From NCBI GenBank assembly GCA_003327435.1, contig QOQV01000010.1, forward strand, positions 45,796-109,795: DNA of 64,000 nucleotides, given 5' to 3'. Both the position numbers and the translations under genes were made by a program. Below, in pieces: positions 8,992 through 18,828 of this stretch. Numbering within the stretch: the stretch's first letter is position 1; the number at the start of each line of letters is the position of its first letter. Source of the DNA: Ignavibacteriota bacterium (GTDB lineage: Bacteria; Bacteroidota; Ignavibacteria; UBA10030; BY39). The notes beneath the pieces were generated by a model. That model was not told the DNA's origin. It searched no databases and saw nothing but the letters and a program-made list of their open reading frames with translations.

Positions 8992-9956
8992 AATTTAATC
9001 AGATGAAATTTAAAAGTTTCCTGCTGATATTTTGGGTTATAATTAATTTTGCATTTTTTTCTAATGCATATACACAGGAAATTGAGGTCTCTGCAAAAGT
9101 TGATTCAAACAACTATCTGATAGGAGATTGGATTCGTCTTAAGATTGAGGTAAAGTATAAAGAAGGAATGAAGATAATTTATCCCTCTGTTCTGGATTCA
9201 ATCGCAGGACTCGAGTTAGTGGAACGAACTCCAGCAATGGTAGATAAAAAAGGGAATGATATCACTGAAAAGGTAATTTTCACCTTTACGGCATTTGATT
9301 CAGGTATGTTTGTAATACCCCAGTTAAATTTTGAATATTTCACCGAGAACGATACCACAAAACATATAACATCCACATCACCAATTCCAATTTTTGTGCA
9401 TAAAATTGGAGTTGATTTAACTAAGGACATCAAAGACATCAAACCACCTTTAAGTGTCCCTATTTCGATATATGAAATACTTAAATATGTACTTGCAATC
9501 TTAATAATTGGTGTGATTGTATTTGCTTCTTATTATTTTTATAAACATCGTAAAACAAAGAATATACTGGAAGTGTTTAAAGCACCTAAACGTCCACCTC
9601 ACGAGGTTGCTCTCGAAGCGCTTCAAGCACTCGAATCAGAAAATCTATGGCAAAGAGGCGAAGTAAAACAATATCACAGTAAGATCACGGATATTATTCG
9701 AGCATACATCGAAGATAGATTTCAGACAAAAGCTCTTGAATCGACAACAGAAGAGATATTGAACGATTTAACCAGCTTAAACAATTTAGATAAGGAAATA
9801 ATAAATAAATTAAAAGAGATACTCACCAGAGCTGATCTTGTTAAATTTGCAAAAGCTCAACCCTTTGCAGATGAAAATGAGAGAAGTCTACTTTTAGCTT
9901 ACGAATTTGTCAGAGCAACAATACCCGTTGAACAACTTGAGGGATCAAAACAATGA
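8985..9956 (+). CDS. BatD-like membrane protein (extra Bat-operon component)
   Basis: A 323-residue protein with a signal peptide (KSFLLIFWVIINFAFFSNAY), an extracytoplasmic beta domain resembling the first repeat of BatD (VDSNNYLIGDWIRLKIEVKY and FTAFDSGMFVIPQL), one membrane helix (YVLAILIIGVIVFASYYFY) and a helical cytoplasmic tail ending near ALESTTEEILNDL. The tail resembles the C-terminus of BatD and DUF4381-type proteins. The start may instead be the ATG at 9003, where the signal peptide begins at once; neither has a strong ribosome binding site. It overlaps batA (ATGA type). Confidence 0.8.
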   Translation: MVEFNQMKFKSFLLIFWVIINFAFFSNAYTQEIEVSAKVDSNNYLIGDWIRLKIEVKYKEGMKIIYPSVLDSIAGLELVERTPAMVDKKGNDITEKVIFTFTAFDSGMFVIPQLNFEYFTENDTTKHITSTSPIPIFVHKIGVDLTKDIKDIKPPLSVPISIYEILKYVLAILIIGVIVFASYYFYKHRKTKNILEVFKAPKRPPHEVALEALQALESENLWQRGEVKQYHSKITDIIRAYIEDRFQTKALESTTEEILNDLTSLNNLDKEIINKLKEILTRADLVKFAKAQPFADENERSLLLAYEFVRATIPVEQLEGSKQ

Positions 9957-10945
9957 ATGAAATCTCATTTGCATCACCTCAATATTTTTATCTTTTAATA
10001 CTCGTACCATTTTTAATTTATTGGTACATAAAAAGGCAAAACAGTCAATTATTAAAATTACAGTTTTCAACCGTAGAAGTATTTAAAACCATCCCAGGAA
10101 CATTTCGACAGAAATTCAGACATTCACTTTTCATATTAAGGATACTTGCGTTTGTCTTATTTGTGATCGCACTTGCCAGGCCTCAATCATCATCTCATAG
10201 AGAAAAAGTTACAACCGAAGGAATTGATATAATTCTTGTTATGGATATTTCCGGAAGTATGCTTGCAGAAGATTTCAAACCAAATAGAATTGAAGCTGCC
10301 AAAAAAGTTGCGATGGATTTTATTGATGGAAGAGAAAATGATAGAATTGGATTAGTAATCTTCTCGGGAGAAAGTTTTACACAATGTCCATTAACTACTG
10401 ATAGACCTGTTGTAAAAAATTTATTAAAAGAAATTCGAAGTGGCATGATTGAAGATGGTACCGCAATTGGTATGGGACTTGCGACAGCTGTAAGTCGCCT
10501 AAAAGATAGCAAGGCAAAGAGCAAAGTAATTATCTTGCTAACCGATGGAATAAACAACAGAGGATTTATTGATCCACTAACCGCTGCCCAAATAGCTCAA
10601 TCATTTGGAATTAAAGTATACACTATCGGTGTCGGAACAATCGGACTGGCACCATATCCTGTTCAGACACCCTTTGGAACTCAATATCAGAATGTACCTG
10701 TTCAAATTGATGAAGAACTTTTACAAAAAATATCAAATATGACAAACGGAAAATACTTTCGTGCTACAGATAACAACAAATTAAAAGCTATTTATAACGA
10801 GATTGATAGACTCGAAAAATCAAAAATTGAAGTAACTGAGTACAGGAAAAAATCAGAAGAGTTCAGATACGCTGCAATTCTGGCAACAATATTTCTGATA
10901 TTCGAATTGTTATTTAGATACACGATATTTAGAACGATTCCTTGA
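9953..10945 (+). CDS. batA: BatA: membrane VWA-domain protein
   Basis: A 330-residue protein with two N-terminal helices (about 11-25 and 57-76), a von Willebrand A domain and a C-terminal helix near residue 310. The MIDAS motif DISGSM (98-103) is intact, with the conserved TDGINNRGF later in the domain. EGIDIILVMDISGSMLAEDF is nearly diagnostic of BatA in Bacteroidota-like bacteria. Bat proteins support stress and aerotolerance phenotypes and probably form a membrane complex with MoxR. The gene overlaps the preceding stop by four bases. Confidence 0.93.
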   Translation: MNEISFASPQYFYLLILVPFLIYWYIKRQNSQLLKLQFSTVEVFKTIPGTFRQKFRHSLFILRILAFVLFVIALARPQSSSHREKVTTEGIDIILVMDISGSMLAEDFKPNRIEAAKKVAMDFIDGRENDRIGLVIFSGESFTQCPLTTDRPVVKNLLKEIRSGMIEDGTAIGMGLATAVSRLKDSKAKSKVIILLTDGINNRGFIDPLTAAQIAQSFGIKVYTIGVGTIGLAPYPVQTPFGTQYQNVPVQIDEELLQKISNMTNGKYFRATDNNKLKAIYNEIDRLEKSKIEVTEYRKKSEEFRYAAILATIFLIFELLFRYTIFRTIP

Positions 10946-10948
10946 GAT

Positions 10949-11995
10949 ATGTTACGATTCCAAAACATAGAGTATCTTTATTTACTTACAATTGTTCCGA
11001 TAATTATATTAATCTTTGTTCTATCGCAATTAATCAAAAAGAAAAACCTGGAAAAGCTTGGTAACACTAAACTCTTATTTGAATTAATACCTGATTTACC
11101 AAAATATAAACCCTTGATTAAATTCTCACTTTTATCTCTGGCATTAATATCATCTATTTTTGCCCTGGCTAACTTACAAATTGGTTCAAAACTTGAGGAA
11201 GTTAAAAGAGAAGGAATTGATGCAATATTTGCTATTGATGTATCCAACAGCATGAAAGCAGAAGATATCAAACCTAATCGGCTGGAAAGTACCAAACAAG
11301 CTATTTCTCGACTTGTAGACAAGCTGCGTGATGATCGAATAGGTCTTATTGTTTTTGCTGGAGATGCCTACCTGCAATTACCATTAACTCCAGACCATTC
11401 AGCTGTAAAACTTTTATTGGACGCAATAGATACTGATGTTGTCCCGATTCAGGGAACGGCAATTGGCTCTGCAATCCGTCTTGCGATAAAAGCACTTCCA
11501 CAGGATGATAAGAAACACAAGGTATTAATTATTATAACAGACGGTGAAAATCATGAAGATGATGCTATTGGTGAAGCAAAAAATGCCGCTTCACAAGGTT
11601 TAGTCGTACATACAATCGGTATCGGTTCACCCCTTGGTGCACCCATCCCGATTTATCAAAACAACCAAATTGTAGGTTATAAAAAAGATAAACAAGGTAA
11701 CATAATAATCACCAAGCTTGATGAATCAGCACTTCAACAAATTGCAATTGCAGGCAATGGTAAATATTTTCAGGTCTCATCGCAACAGAGAGAATTAGAT
11801 AACATACTTAATGAAATAGCTTCAATGGAGAAAAAAGAATTTTCAGCAAAAATTTTTACTGAATATAATGATCAGTTTCAATATTTTTTGATAATGACGA
11901 TTGTATTAATATTGATTGAATTTTTCATCTCAGAAAAAAGAAACAAGTGGTTGAAAAAACTGAACCTTTTTGAGGGAAAGAAATTATGGAAATGA
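10949..11995 (+). CDS. batB: BatB: membrane VWA-domain protein
   Basis: A 348-residue paralogue of BatA with the same order: two N-terminal helices, VWA domain, C-terminal helix (YFLIMTIVLILIEFFIS). The MIDAS motif reads DVSNSM (97-102), and TDGENHEDDA follows. An insertion near residues 225-260 (GAPIPIYQNNQIVGYKKD) is typical of BatB. It starts 3 bases after batA and overlaps batC by 10 bases. Confidence 0.93.
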   Translation: MLRFQNIEYLYLLTIVPIIILIFVLSQLIKKKNLEKLGNTKLLFELIPDLPKYKPLIKFSLLSLALISSIFALANLQIGSKLEEVKREGIDAIFAIDVSNSMKAEDIKPNRLESTKQAISRLVDKLRDDRIGLIVFAGDAYLQLPLTPDHSAVKLLLDAIDTDVVPIQGTAIGSAIRLAIKALPQDDKKHKVLIIITDGENHEDDAIGEAKNAASQGLVVHTIGIGSPLGAPIPIYQNNQIVGYKKDKQGNIIITKLDESALQQIAIAGNGKYFQVSSQQRELDNILNEIASMEKKEFSAKIFTEYNDQFQYFLIMTIVLILIEFFISEKRNKWLKKLNLFEGKKLWK

Positions 11996-12633
11996 TTCTG
12001 GTTTTAATACTATTTGTAACGAATATATTTGCACAAACTGAACGTTCATTGATTAATTCAGGAAACAAAAAATTTAAGGATAAAAAATATATAGAATCTG
12101 AAGTTGATTACAGAAAAGCCCTAGACAAAAATAAAGAATCTTTTTACGGAACCTTTAACTTAGGCGATGCACTATATAAACAGGAAAAATATTCAGAAGC
12201 GGCTGAAGAATTTAATAAAGCTCTTGCAAAAACACCTGATAAGGAACAAAAAGCCAAAGTTTATCATAATCTGGGTAATTCTTTACTAAAAGCTCAAAAA
12301 ATCCCAGAGAGCATAGAAGCATATAAGAACGCTCTCAAACTAAATCCTAAAGATATTGATACAAAATACAACTTAGAATTTGCAAAATTACTATTACAAC
12401 AACAGCAAAATCAAAAACAGGAACAACAGCAGCAGAAAGAAGATAAAAAAGAGCAGAATAAACAAAAAGAAAGTCAACAGAATCAGCAACAACAAAATCA
12501 ACAGCAAGAACAGAAAATATCTAAAGAAGACGCAGAACGAATGCTCGAAGCATTAAGAAATGAAGAGAAGGATGTTCAAAAGAAATTAAAGAAAAAAGCA
12601 CCAGCAAGAATTACAATTGAAAAAGATTGGTGA
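11986..12633 (+). CDS. batC: BatC: TPR protein with glutamine-rich tail
   Basis: A 215-residue secreted or periplasmic protein. It has a short N-terminal signal (MILVLILFVTNIFAQ), about three tetratricopeptide repeats (residues 20-125; e.g. YGTFNLGDALYKQEKYSEAA and AKVYHNLGNSLLKAQKIPES), then a low-complexity Q/K/E tract (about 130-180), then a conserved-looking helix (EDAERMLEALRNEEKDVQKK). This matches BatC. The start could be the ATG at 11986 or 11992; both keep the signal. Confidence 0.88.
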   Translation: MEMILVLILFVTNIFAQTERSLINSGNKKFKDKKYIESEVDYRKALDKNKESFYGTFNLGDALYKQEKYSEAAEEFNKALAKTPDKEQKAKVYHNLGNSLLKAQKIPESIEAYKNALKLNPKDIDTKYNLEFAKLLLQQQQNQKQEQQQQKEDKKEQNKQKESQQNQQQQNQQQEQKISKEDAERMLEALRNEEKDVQKKLKKKAPARITIEKDW

Positions 12634-14450
12634 TATCTATGAAAAGATTAGCATTGTATATATTTCTATTCCTTATAATATTTAAGAGTTTACATACACA
12701 GGAATCAACATTCACTGCATCAACTTCGAGCGATAAGGTAACAATGGGCGAACAATTCGAAGTAACATTCACTTTAAATGGAAGCGGTAAAAACTTTAAG
12801 GCACCTGCTTTCGATGATTTTATTGTTTTATCAGGACCTAACCAATCCCAAAGTATACAGATCATCAATGGACAATTATCACAGACTGTTACTTACTCGT
12901 ACATTTTACAACCACGCAGTGAGGGGAAATTTACCATACCTCCAGCCAGTATCGAGATTGGAGGTAAAAGAATTCAAAGCAATTCATTGACAATTGAAGT
13001 ACTGAAAGGAACAGCAAAACCTCAAACCAGAAATCAACAAAAATCCATAGAAGATGAAAACTTGACCAAACAAATTGGACAGAACCTTTTTATACGAGCA
13101 ACTGTAGATAAATCCGAAGTATTTCAGGGTGAACAACTCACCGTTACATACAAACTCTATACAAGATTGAATATAATTAATTCATCAATAAGTAAAGTAC
13201 CTGCATTTACAGGTTTCTGGGCACAGGATATTGAACTGGATCGAAACCAGAATTACACAATTGAGACAATTGATGGCGTACAATATAGGGCAATTCCGGT
13301 GAAAAAAACTGCTCTTTTCCCACAGAGAAGTGGTAACTTAGAAATTGATCCGATGGAAGCAAATTTTGTTGTTCAAGTCCAACTCAAAAAAAGAACCAAC
13401 GATTGGTTTGATCAATTTTTTAACGATCCTTTTTTCGGGAATGTAGTGAACAAAGAATTTACTGCTAAAAGTAACAGTATCAGAATCCGAGTTAAACCAC
13501 TCCCAGAAAACCCACCTGCTACATTTAATGGAGCTGTTGGAAAATTTGATTTAGATGCGTGGCTGGATAAAACAGAAACAAAATCAAATGAGCCTGTAAC
13601 GCTAAAAATAAAAATCACTGGTAAAGGTAACTTAAAATTGATGGAACCTATAAAACTTAATTTCCCGATTGATTTTGAAAGTTATGAGCCCAAAATATCA
13701 GATAATATAAATCAGAAAACGACTACAATTTCCGGAAGCAGAACATTTGAATATTTACTCATTCCACGCCGCCAGGGTAACTACAAAATTCCAGAAATCA
13801 AATTCACATATTTTGATATTGAACGAAAATCATATCAGACACTGACATTTCCTGAAATGAAACTGGTAGTAACAAAGGGTACTGATATCGTAGGCAGTCC
13901 AATTGCCGGATTAACAAAAGAAGAAATCAAACTAATAGGCCAGGACATAAGGTTTATAAAAAGCGGATCAACTAAATTTATAAGAAATGGTTCAAGCTTT
14001 CTAAACTCTACAAAGTTCTTTCTTCTCTTTTTCACACCTTTTCTTATACTAATTCTATCCATTCTGATAATTAACAAATATGAATCAAATTTACAGGATA
14101 TTGTAGGATATAAAAATCGGCGAGCCACAAAAATAGCAAAGAAAAGATTAAATTTAGCCAGAAAATTAATGGAAAATCAAAACAAAGAAAAATTCTACGA
14201 AGAAGTAAATAAAGCTCTCTGGGGATACCTCAGTGATAAACTAAGCATTCAATTAGCAGAATTAAACAAAGATAATGTTACTTCAACATTAAAAGCCAAG
14301 AATGTTAAGGAAGAAACAACCAATAGATTATTAAAAATTTTAGAAGAATGCGAATATTATAGATTTGCTCCTTCAAGCGATTCAACAAATATGAAAAATA
14401 TTTATGAAGAAGCAATAAAAATTGTCATAGACATTGAGGATGAGTTATGA
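12627..14450 (+). CDS. batD: BatD: large Bat-operon membrane protein
   Basis: A 607-residue BatD (PF13584 family). It has a signal peptide (LALYIFLFLIIFKSLHTQ), at least three extracytoplasmic beta-sandwich repeats (the first starting TFTASTSSDKVTMGEQFEVT, the second near LFIRATVDKSEVFQGEQLTV, the third near FDLDAWLDKTETKSNEPVTL), one membrane helix (FFLLFFTPFLILILSILII) and a cytoplasmic helical tail. BatD is required for the Bat complex in model organisms but has no known enzymatic activity. It overlaps batC by 7 bases and batE by 4. Confidence 0.92.
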   Translation: MVISMKRLALYIFLFLIIFKSLHTQESTFTASTSSDKVTMGEQFEVTFTLNGSGKNFKAPAFDDFIVLSGPNQSQSIQIINGQLSQTVTYSYILQPRSEGKFTIPPASIEIGGKRIQSNSLTIEVLKGTAKPQTRNQQKSIEDENLTKQIGQNLFIRATVDKSEVFQGEQLTVTYKLYTRLNIINSSISKVPAFTGFWAQDIELDRNQNYTIETIDGVQYRAIPVKKTALFPQRSGNLEIDPMEANFVVQVQLKKRTNDWFDQFFNDPFFGNVVNKEFTAKSNSIRIRVKPLPENPPATFNGAVGKFDLDAWLDKTETKSNEPVTLKIKITGKGNLKLMEPIKLNFPIDFESYEPKISDNINQKTTTISGSRTFEYLLIPRRQGNYKIPEIKFTYFDIERKSYQTLTFPEMKLVVTKGTDIVGSPIAGLTKEEIKLIGQDIRFIKSGSTKFIRNGSSFLNSTKFFLLFFTPFLILILSILIINKYESNLQDIVGYKNRRATKIAKKRLNLARKLMENQNKEKFYEEVNKALWGYLSDKLSIQLAELNKDNVTSTLKAKNVKEETTNRLLKILEECEYYRFAPSSDSTNMKNIYEEAIKIVIDIEDEL

Positions 14451-15196
14451 AAAATTTTCTCTTTTTGTTTTTAATCTTATACTCATTTGTAAAATGTGAT
14501 GAAGTTCATCAACAGTTCGAATTAGCAAATGAACTGTATCGCAAAGGTGAATATGAACAAGCCTTATCAAAATATGAACAGATAATTAAAAATGGATATA
14601 TAAGTTCAGATTTGTACTATAACATTGGCAATGTTTATTTTAAATTGGAAAATATACCAGCTGCAATTTTGTATTATGAGAGAGCAAAAAGGCTATCCCC
14701 AAACGATGAAGATATAGATTTCAATTTAAAAATTGCTAACCTAAGAGTAGTGGATAAAATTGACCCTCTGCCAAAAATATTCTTTATAAATTGGTGGTAT
14801 TCAATCTCCAATATCAACAATTCAGAGAATTGGGCAATAATTGCAATCATATTTTCTTGGATCTCTATTGGCTTATTTTTAGTATTTCGAATCAGTAAAA
14901 TTTCAATCATCAAGAAATCAGCATTTATGTCTGGATCAATTTTACTAATCTTTATGATGTTAGTTCTTTCATTTGCGTATACACAATATCGATATGAAAC
15001 TGATAATACAACGGGAATAATATTTTCGAATAACGCATCAGTTAAAAGTTCACCAGACGAAGCTGGAACCGACCTATTTGTAATCCATGAAGGGGTCAAA
15101 GTTGAGATACTTGATGAAGTGGGTAATTGGAAAAAAATTAGATTAGCTGATGGAAAAGTTGGTTGGATTGTTGCTGATGATATTCAAATAATTTAA
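14447..15196 (+). CDS. batE: BatE: TPR and SH3-domain membrane protein
   Basis: A 249-residue protein with a signal peptide, two TPR-like repeats (YRKGEYEQALSKYEQIIKNG and YYNIGNVYFKLENIPAAI), two membrane helices (about 126-146 and 157-176), and a C-terminal bacterial SH3-like domain (about 188-249; ASVKSSPDEAGTDLFVIHEG and GNWKKIRLADGKVGWI). This is the BatE arrangement. It closes the operon that starts at moxR. Confidence 0.9.
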   Translation: MKNFLFLFLILYSFVKCDEVHQQFELANELYRKGEYEQALSKYEQIIKNGYISSDLYYNIGNVYFKLENIPAAILYYERAKRLSPNDEDIDFNLKIANLRVVDKIDPLPKIFFINWWYSISNINNSENWAIIAIIFSWISIGLFLVFRISKISIIKKSAFMSGSILLIFMMLVLSFAYTQYRYETDNTTGIIFSNNASVKSSPDEAGTDLFVIHEGVKVEILDEVGNWKKIRLADGKVGWIVADDIQII

Positions 15197-15204
15197 TTTG
15201 GATA

Positions 15205-15235
15205 TTTCATACCTTTTATGCATTTTTGTATGAAA
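15205..15235. repeat. Inverted repeat between batE and the histidine kinase
   Basis: TTTCATAC (15205-15212) is repeated in inverted orientation as GTATGAAA (15228-15235), with a 15-base AT-rich spacer. It could be an operator for the following two-component genes or a weak hairpin ending the bat operon; no T-run follows. Confidence 0.45.
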
Positions 15236-15249
15236 GAAATACAATTTGA

Positions 15250-17223
15250 ATGAAAATATTTAAAGTTAAAAGTATCCAATCTCAATTAATTCTATATTTT
15301 ACCATCACTATTATTATTCCTGCAATTATCACAAGTATAATTGGAGTTAAAATCATTAACGATCAGGTAATAAGGCAGGCAGAAAACAAAGTTTTATCCG
15401 ATTTAAATTCCGCAAGAGAGGTATATCAAAATTCAATTCAAAATATTACCAACATTACTCGAATGACTGCTGTACGAAGTTTAATTATAAAGGCATTAGA
15501 GAACAAAGACATCAACTTTTTACGACAAGATTTCAACAAAATATTAAAGAGAGAGAAACTCGATATCTTAACAATACTTGATGAATACGGAAATGTTGTT
15601 TACAGAGGTAGTAACCCGGATATTTTTGGAGACAATTTAAAATCAAATCCATTAATAAAAAATTGTCTGACCAGGAAACAAATCATTTCAGGAACAGTTA
15701 TCACTCCAGCAGATGAGCTCAAAAAAGATTCACCAGAATTGGCTGAACGTGCAATAATGAAGATTATTCCTACACCAAAAGCAAAACAACGAACAGACAC
15801 ACTGGAAACAGCTGGCATGTTTTTAAAAACGGCAGTACCAATATTTAATGAATCTGGCCAATTTATTGGAATACTTTTAGGTGGAGTAATGATTAATAGA
15901 AATTATGAAATTGTGGATAAAATAAAAAAATTGATGTATGAACAATCAACATACAAAGGAAAAGAGCTCAGTACAGCAACAATTTTTATGAAAGATCTTA
16001 GAATATCTACAAATGTTAAAAACGAAGATGGAAGTCGTGCAATCGCCACTCTGGTATCAGAAGATGTCTTTAATACTGTAATTGAAAATGGTGAGAGATG
16101 GATCGGTGATGCATTTGTGGTAAACACCTGGTATATTGGTGCTTACGAACCAATACGTGACATTAATGGGGAGATTGTTGGTATTCTGTATGTTGGTACT
16201 CTAAAATTACCATTTGATGATTTACTTCGCAACTCCCTATTAACATTTCTTGGAATTGCATTAATCGGAATTGTAATGGTCATATTTGTATCGTATCGAT
16301 TATCTAAAAAGATATCTGCACCGTTGAGAAAATTAGAAACAATAGCTGATGAATTGGCATACGGCAATTATAATCTTGATTTTCAATGCAATGGCCCACG
16401 CGAAATTGAACACCTGGCAAGTTCTTTTAAAAATATGGCACAAGAATTACAAAAAGAAAAATTAGAACTCGAAGAGTGGGCAATGACACTTGAAAAAAAA
16501 GTCCAAGAAAGAACAGATGAAATAAAAAATATTCATGCACAACTTTTCCGTTCAGAAAAATTAGCTTCGCTTGGTAAACTCGCTGCAGGTGTTGCTCACG
16601 AAATCAACAATCCACTCACTGGAATTTTAACCAATGCAAGCTTAATACTGGAAGATCTTGAACCTAATGACCCAAAAAGAGAAGATGTGGAAATAATAGT
16701 TAAGGAAACAATTCGTTGCAGAGAAATAGTTAAAAGATTATTAGATTTCGCAAAGCAAACACAACCGCAAAAAAAATTAATCAACATCAACTCACTAATT
16801 GAAAACATAATTCTTTTAGTACGTAACCAGGCATCATTCAGGAACATACAAATAGAAAAATATTTAGATACAAACATTCCAGAAATAATGGTAGATCCAG
16901 ATCAAATTCAACAGGTTTTCATAAATATTATCATAAATGCAGCCGAAGCTATGGGTAAAGGCGGAAAGCTTTTAATTGAAACAAAACGAGATAAAAGTGG
17001 TAACAATATAACCATAGTATTCAAAGACACCGGGCCTGGAATACCAGAACATTTAAGAGAGAAAATATTTGATCCATTTTTTACAACAAAGGAGAGTGGT
17101 ACAGGTCTTGGACTTTCAATTAGTCACGGAATTATTGAACAACATGGTGGAACAATTGATCTGGATTCGAAAATAAATGAAGGAACTACATTTATGATAA
17201 ACATACCAATTAAACAACAATAA
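15250..17223 (+). CDS. Membrane sensor histidine kinase with Cache sensor and HAMP domain
   Basis: A 657-residue kinase. Order: membrane helix 13-34, double Cache-type extracytoplasmic sensor 35-325 ([14 protein letters not shown], later [14 protein letters not shown] and [20 protein letters not shown], typical of the Cache_3-Cache_2 type that binds small organic ligands), helix 329-348, HAMP 349-402, coiled coil 400-430, HisKA with phospho-acceptor H450 in [11 protein letters not shown], and an HATPase domain with N box N563, DTGPGI (593-598) and GTGLGL (617-622). All catalytic residues are present. The gene is 4 bases from the NtrC-type regulator, its probable partner. The ligand cannot be read. 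Confidence 0.93.
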   Translation: MKIFKVKSIQSQLILYFTITIIIPAIITSIIGVKIINDQVIRQAENKVLSDLNSAREVYQNSIQNITNITRMTAVRSLIIKALENKDINFLRQDFNKILKREKLDILTILDEYGNVVYRGSNPDIFGDNLKSNPLIKNCLTRKQIISGTVITPADELKKDSPELAERAIMKIIPTPKAKQRTDTLETAGMFLKTAVPIFNESGQFIGILLGGVMINRNYEIVDKIKKLMYEQSTYKGKELSTATIFMKDLRISTNVKNEDGSRAIATLVSEDVFNTVIENGERWIGDAFVVNTWYIGAYEPIRDINGEIVGILYVGTLKLPFDDLLRNSLLTFLGIALIGIVMVIFVSYRLSKKISAPLRKLETIADELAYGNYNLDFQCNGPREIEHLASSFKNMAQELQKEKLELEEWAMTLEKKVQERTDEIKNIHAQLFRSEKLASLGKLAAGVAHEINNPLTGILTNASLILEDLEPNDPKREDVEIIVKETIRCREIVKRLLDFAKQTQPQKKLININSLIENIILLVRNQASFRNIQIEKYLDTNIPEIMVDPDQIQQVFINIIINAAEAMGKGGKLLIETKRDKSGNNITIVFKDTGPGIPEHLREKIFDPFFTTKESGTGLGLSISHGIIEQHGGTIDLDSKINEGTTFMINIPIKQQ

Positions 17224-17227
17224 TCAT

Positions 17228-18619
17228 ATGGTCGCAAATATTTTAATAATCGATGATGAATTAGTAGTATGTAAAAGCTGTGAAAAAATATTTTTAAGAG
17301 CTGGCCATAAAGTTAAGTTTTCTACTTCCGGTAAACAAGCACTTTCATTATTAGAAACAGAAAAGTTTGATATTGTATTTTGTGATTTGAAAATGTTAGA
17401 TATGGGTGGATTGGAAGTATTACAAACTATCAAACAAAAACACCCAGATATTATCGTAATAATGATAACTGGTTATGCCACAATTGCTTCAGCAGTTGAG
17501 ACAATGCGTTCAGGTGCATTTGATTTTCTTCCGAAACCATTCACTCCAAATGAAATAATGGCAGTTCTGGACCGAGCACTTGAACGTAAAAAACTGATGC
17601 AAACCATTACAGATGAATTAAAATATGAACCCTCAAGTGGTTTTGAAGGATTAATTGGTAAAAGTGAAAAGATGTTGGAAGTTTATAAACTAATACAAAA
17701 AGTTGCACCTACTGATTGTACCGTGTTAATTATTGGAGAAAGCGGAACAGGTAAAGATTTAACAGCCAAAGCGATTCACGAAAACAGTAAAAGGAAAAAC
17801 GAAAAATTTTTCGCAATCGATATATCAACCCTTTCAAGTACCTTGTTAGAAAGCGAACTTTTCGGGTACAAAAAAGGAGCCTTTACAGGTGCTGTTACAG
17901 ATAAACAAGGAATTTTTGAAGTCGTAGATAAAGGCACTATCTTTCTTGATGAAATCGGTAACTTATCGCCCGAAGTCCAATCACGGCTCCTAAGAATTCT
18001 ACAATTCAAAGAATTTATGCCAGTTGGGAGCACAACTGTAAAAAAAGTTGATGTCCGACTTATCTTTGCTACAAATCAAAATCTTAAACAACTGGTCTCT
18101 GAAGGCAAATTTAGAGAAGATTTGTATTACAGATTGAACGTCTTCCCTATTAAATTACCTCCACTCAGAGAAAGAAAAGAAGATATCCCTGAACTAATAA
18201 CTTACTTTTTAAAAAAATATTGTGCATCAATCAATAAACCTATACCTAAAATCACCCCTGATGCTTTAGACATTTTAACAAATTATCATTGGCCAGGTAA
18301 TGTTCGCGAACTCGAACATACCATCGAACGACTATCAATTTTGGTAGAAGGTGAAGAAATCAAACCCGTCCACATTTCAGCTGCTTTATTCAAATCCGAT
18401 ATTCAAATTAGCTCTGTCATTCCAAAATCAGCTGATGAATTAAAACAACTTAAAAAGCAAATTCGTGAAGCATCAATTCAAGAATTGGAAAAAATGTTCG
18501 TTATCGAAGCTCTAAAAAGAAATGACTGGAATGTGACAAAAGCATCAAGAGATGTTAATATGCAACGATCAAATTTTCAAGCATTAATGAGGAAATATGG
18601 TATAAGAAAGAACGCTTAG
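17228..18619 (+). CDS. NtrC-family sigma-54-dependent response regulator
   Basis: A 463-residue activator. The receiver domain (1-120) has acidic D9/D10, phospho-acceptor D53 and K104. The AAA+ domain has Walker A GESGTGKD (171-178), the sigma-54 contact loop GAFTGA (218-223) intact, Walker B TIFLDEIG (238-245), and the arginine region FREDLYYRLNVFPI. The C-terminal Fis-type helix-turn-helix ends in NVTKASRDVNMQRSNFQALM. It should activate sigma-54 promoters when phosphorylated by the adjacent kinase. No convincing TGGCAC-N5-TTGC site was found close by. Confidence 0.95.
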   Translation: MVANILIIDDELVVCKSCEKIFLRAGHKVKFSTSGKQALSLLETEKFDIVFCDLKMLDMGGLEVLQTIKQKHPDIIVIMITGYATIASAVETMRSGAFDFLPKPFTPNEIMAVLDRALERKKLMQTITDELKYEPSSGFEGLIGKSEKMLEVYKLIQKVAPTDCTVLIIGESGTGKDLTAKAIHENSKRKNEKFFAIDISTLSSTLLESELFGYKKGAFTGAVTDKQGIFEVVDKGTIFLDEIGNLSPEVQSRLLRILQFKEFMPVGSTTVKKVDVRLIFATNQNLKQLVSEGKFREDLYYRLNVFPIKLPPLRERKEDIPELITYFLKKYCASINKPIPKITPDALDILTNYHWPGNVRELEHTIERLSILVEGEEIKPVHISAALFKSDIQISSVIPKSADELKQLKKQIREASIQELEKMFVIEALKRNDWNVTKASRDVNMQRSNFQALMRKYGIRKNA

Positions 18620-18641
18620 GTGCATATTTTTTTTTGCACCT
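18618..18641 (+). terminator. Hairpin after the sigma-54 regulator
   Basis: AGGTGCA (18618-18624) pairs with TGCACCT (18635-18641) around a T-rich loop; the first arm overlaps the stop codon. It is followed by only moderate T content, so termination may be partial. The rest of the gap to 18828 holds a promoter-like site and nothing else recognised. Confidence 0.5.
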
Positions 18642-18751
18642 GTATAACTTTTATTTCCGCTAATTTTTAACAAATTCACATAATTTGCTTTAAACCCACC
18701 TCAAGTCATCAAATCCCTAATTAACTATCCTCGAATAATGCTAAAAAATCG

Positions 18752-18779
18752 TTGATTAAATTCTGGCATTATATATGAT
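18752..18779 (+). promoter_or_regulatory. Promoter-like site before the double-receiver gene
   Basis: TTGATT (18752-18757) and TATGAT (18774-18779) are separated by 16 bases. A leader of about 40 bases would precede the ATG at 18829. This suggests the double-receiver gene can be expressed independently of the kinase. Confidence 0.45.
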
Positions 18780-18828
18780 ATTATAATTGGAAAAGTAAAT
18801 TTAACATTAAACAAAAAGGAATAAAAAG

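Noticed and set aside
18760..18782. A sigma-54 site (TGGCA...TGAT) upstream of the double-receiver gene.
   Set aside because: The -24 GG is present but the -12 element is GA rather than GC at the required spacing, so the sigma-70-like match is preferred.
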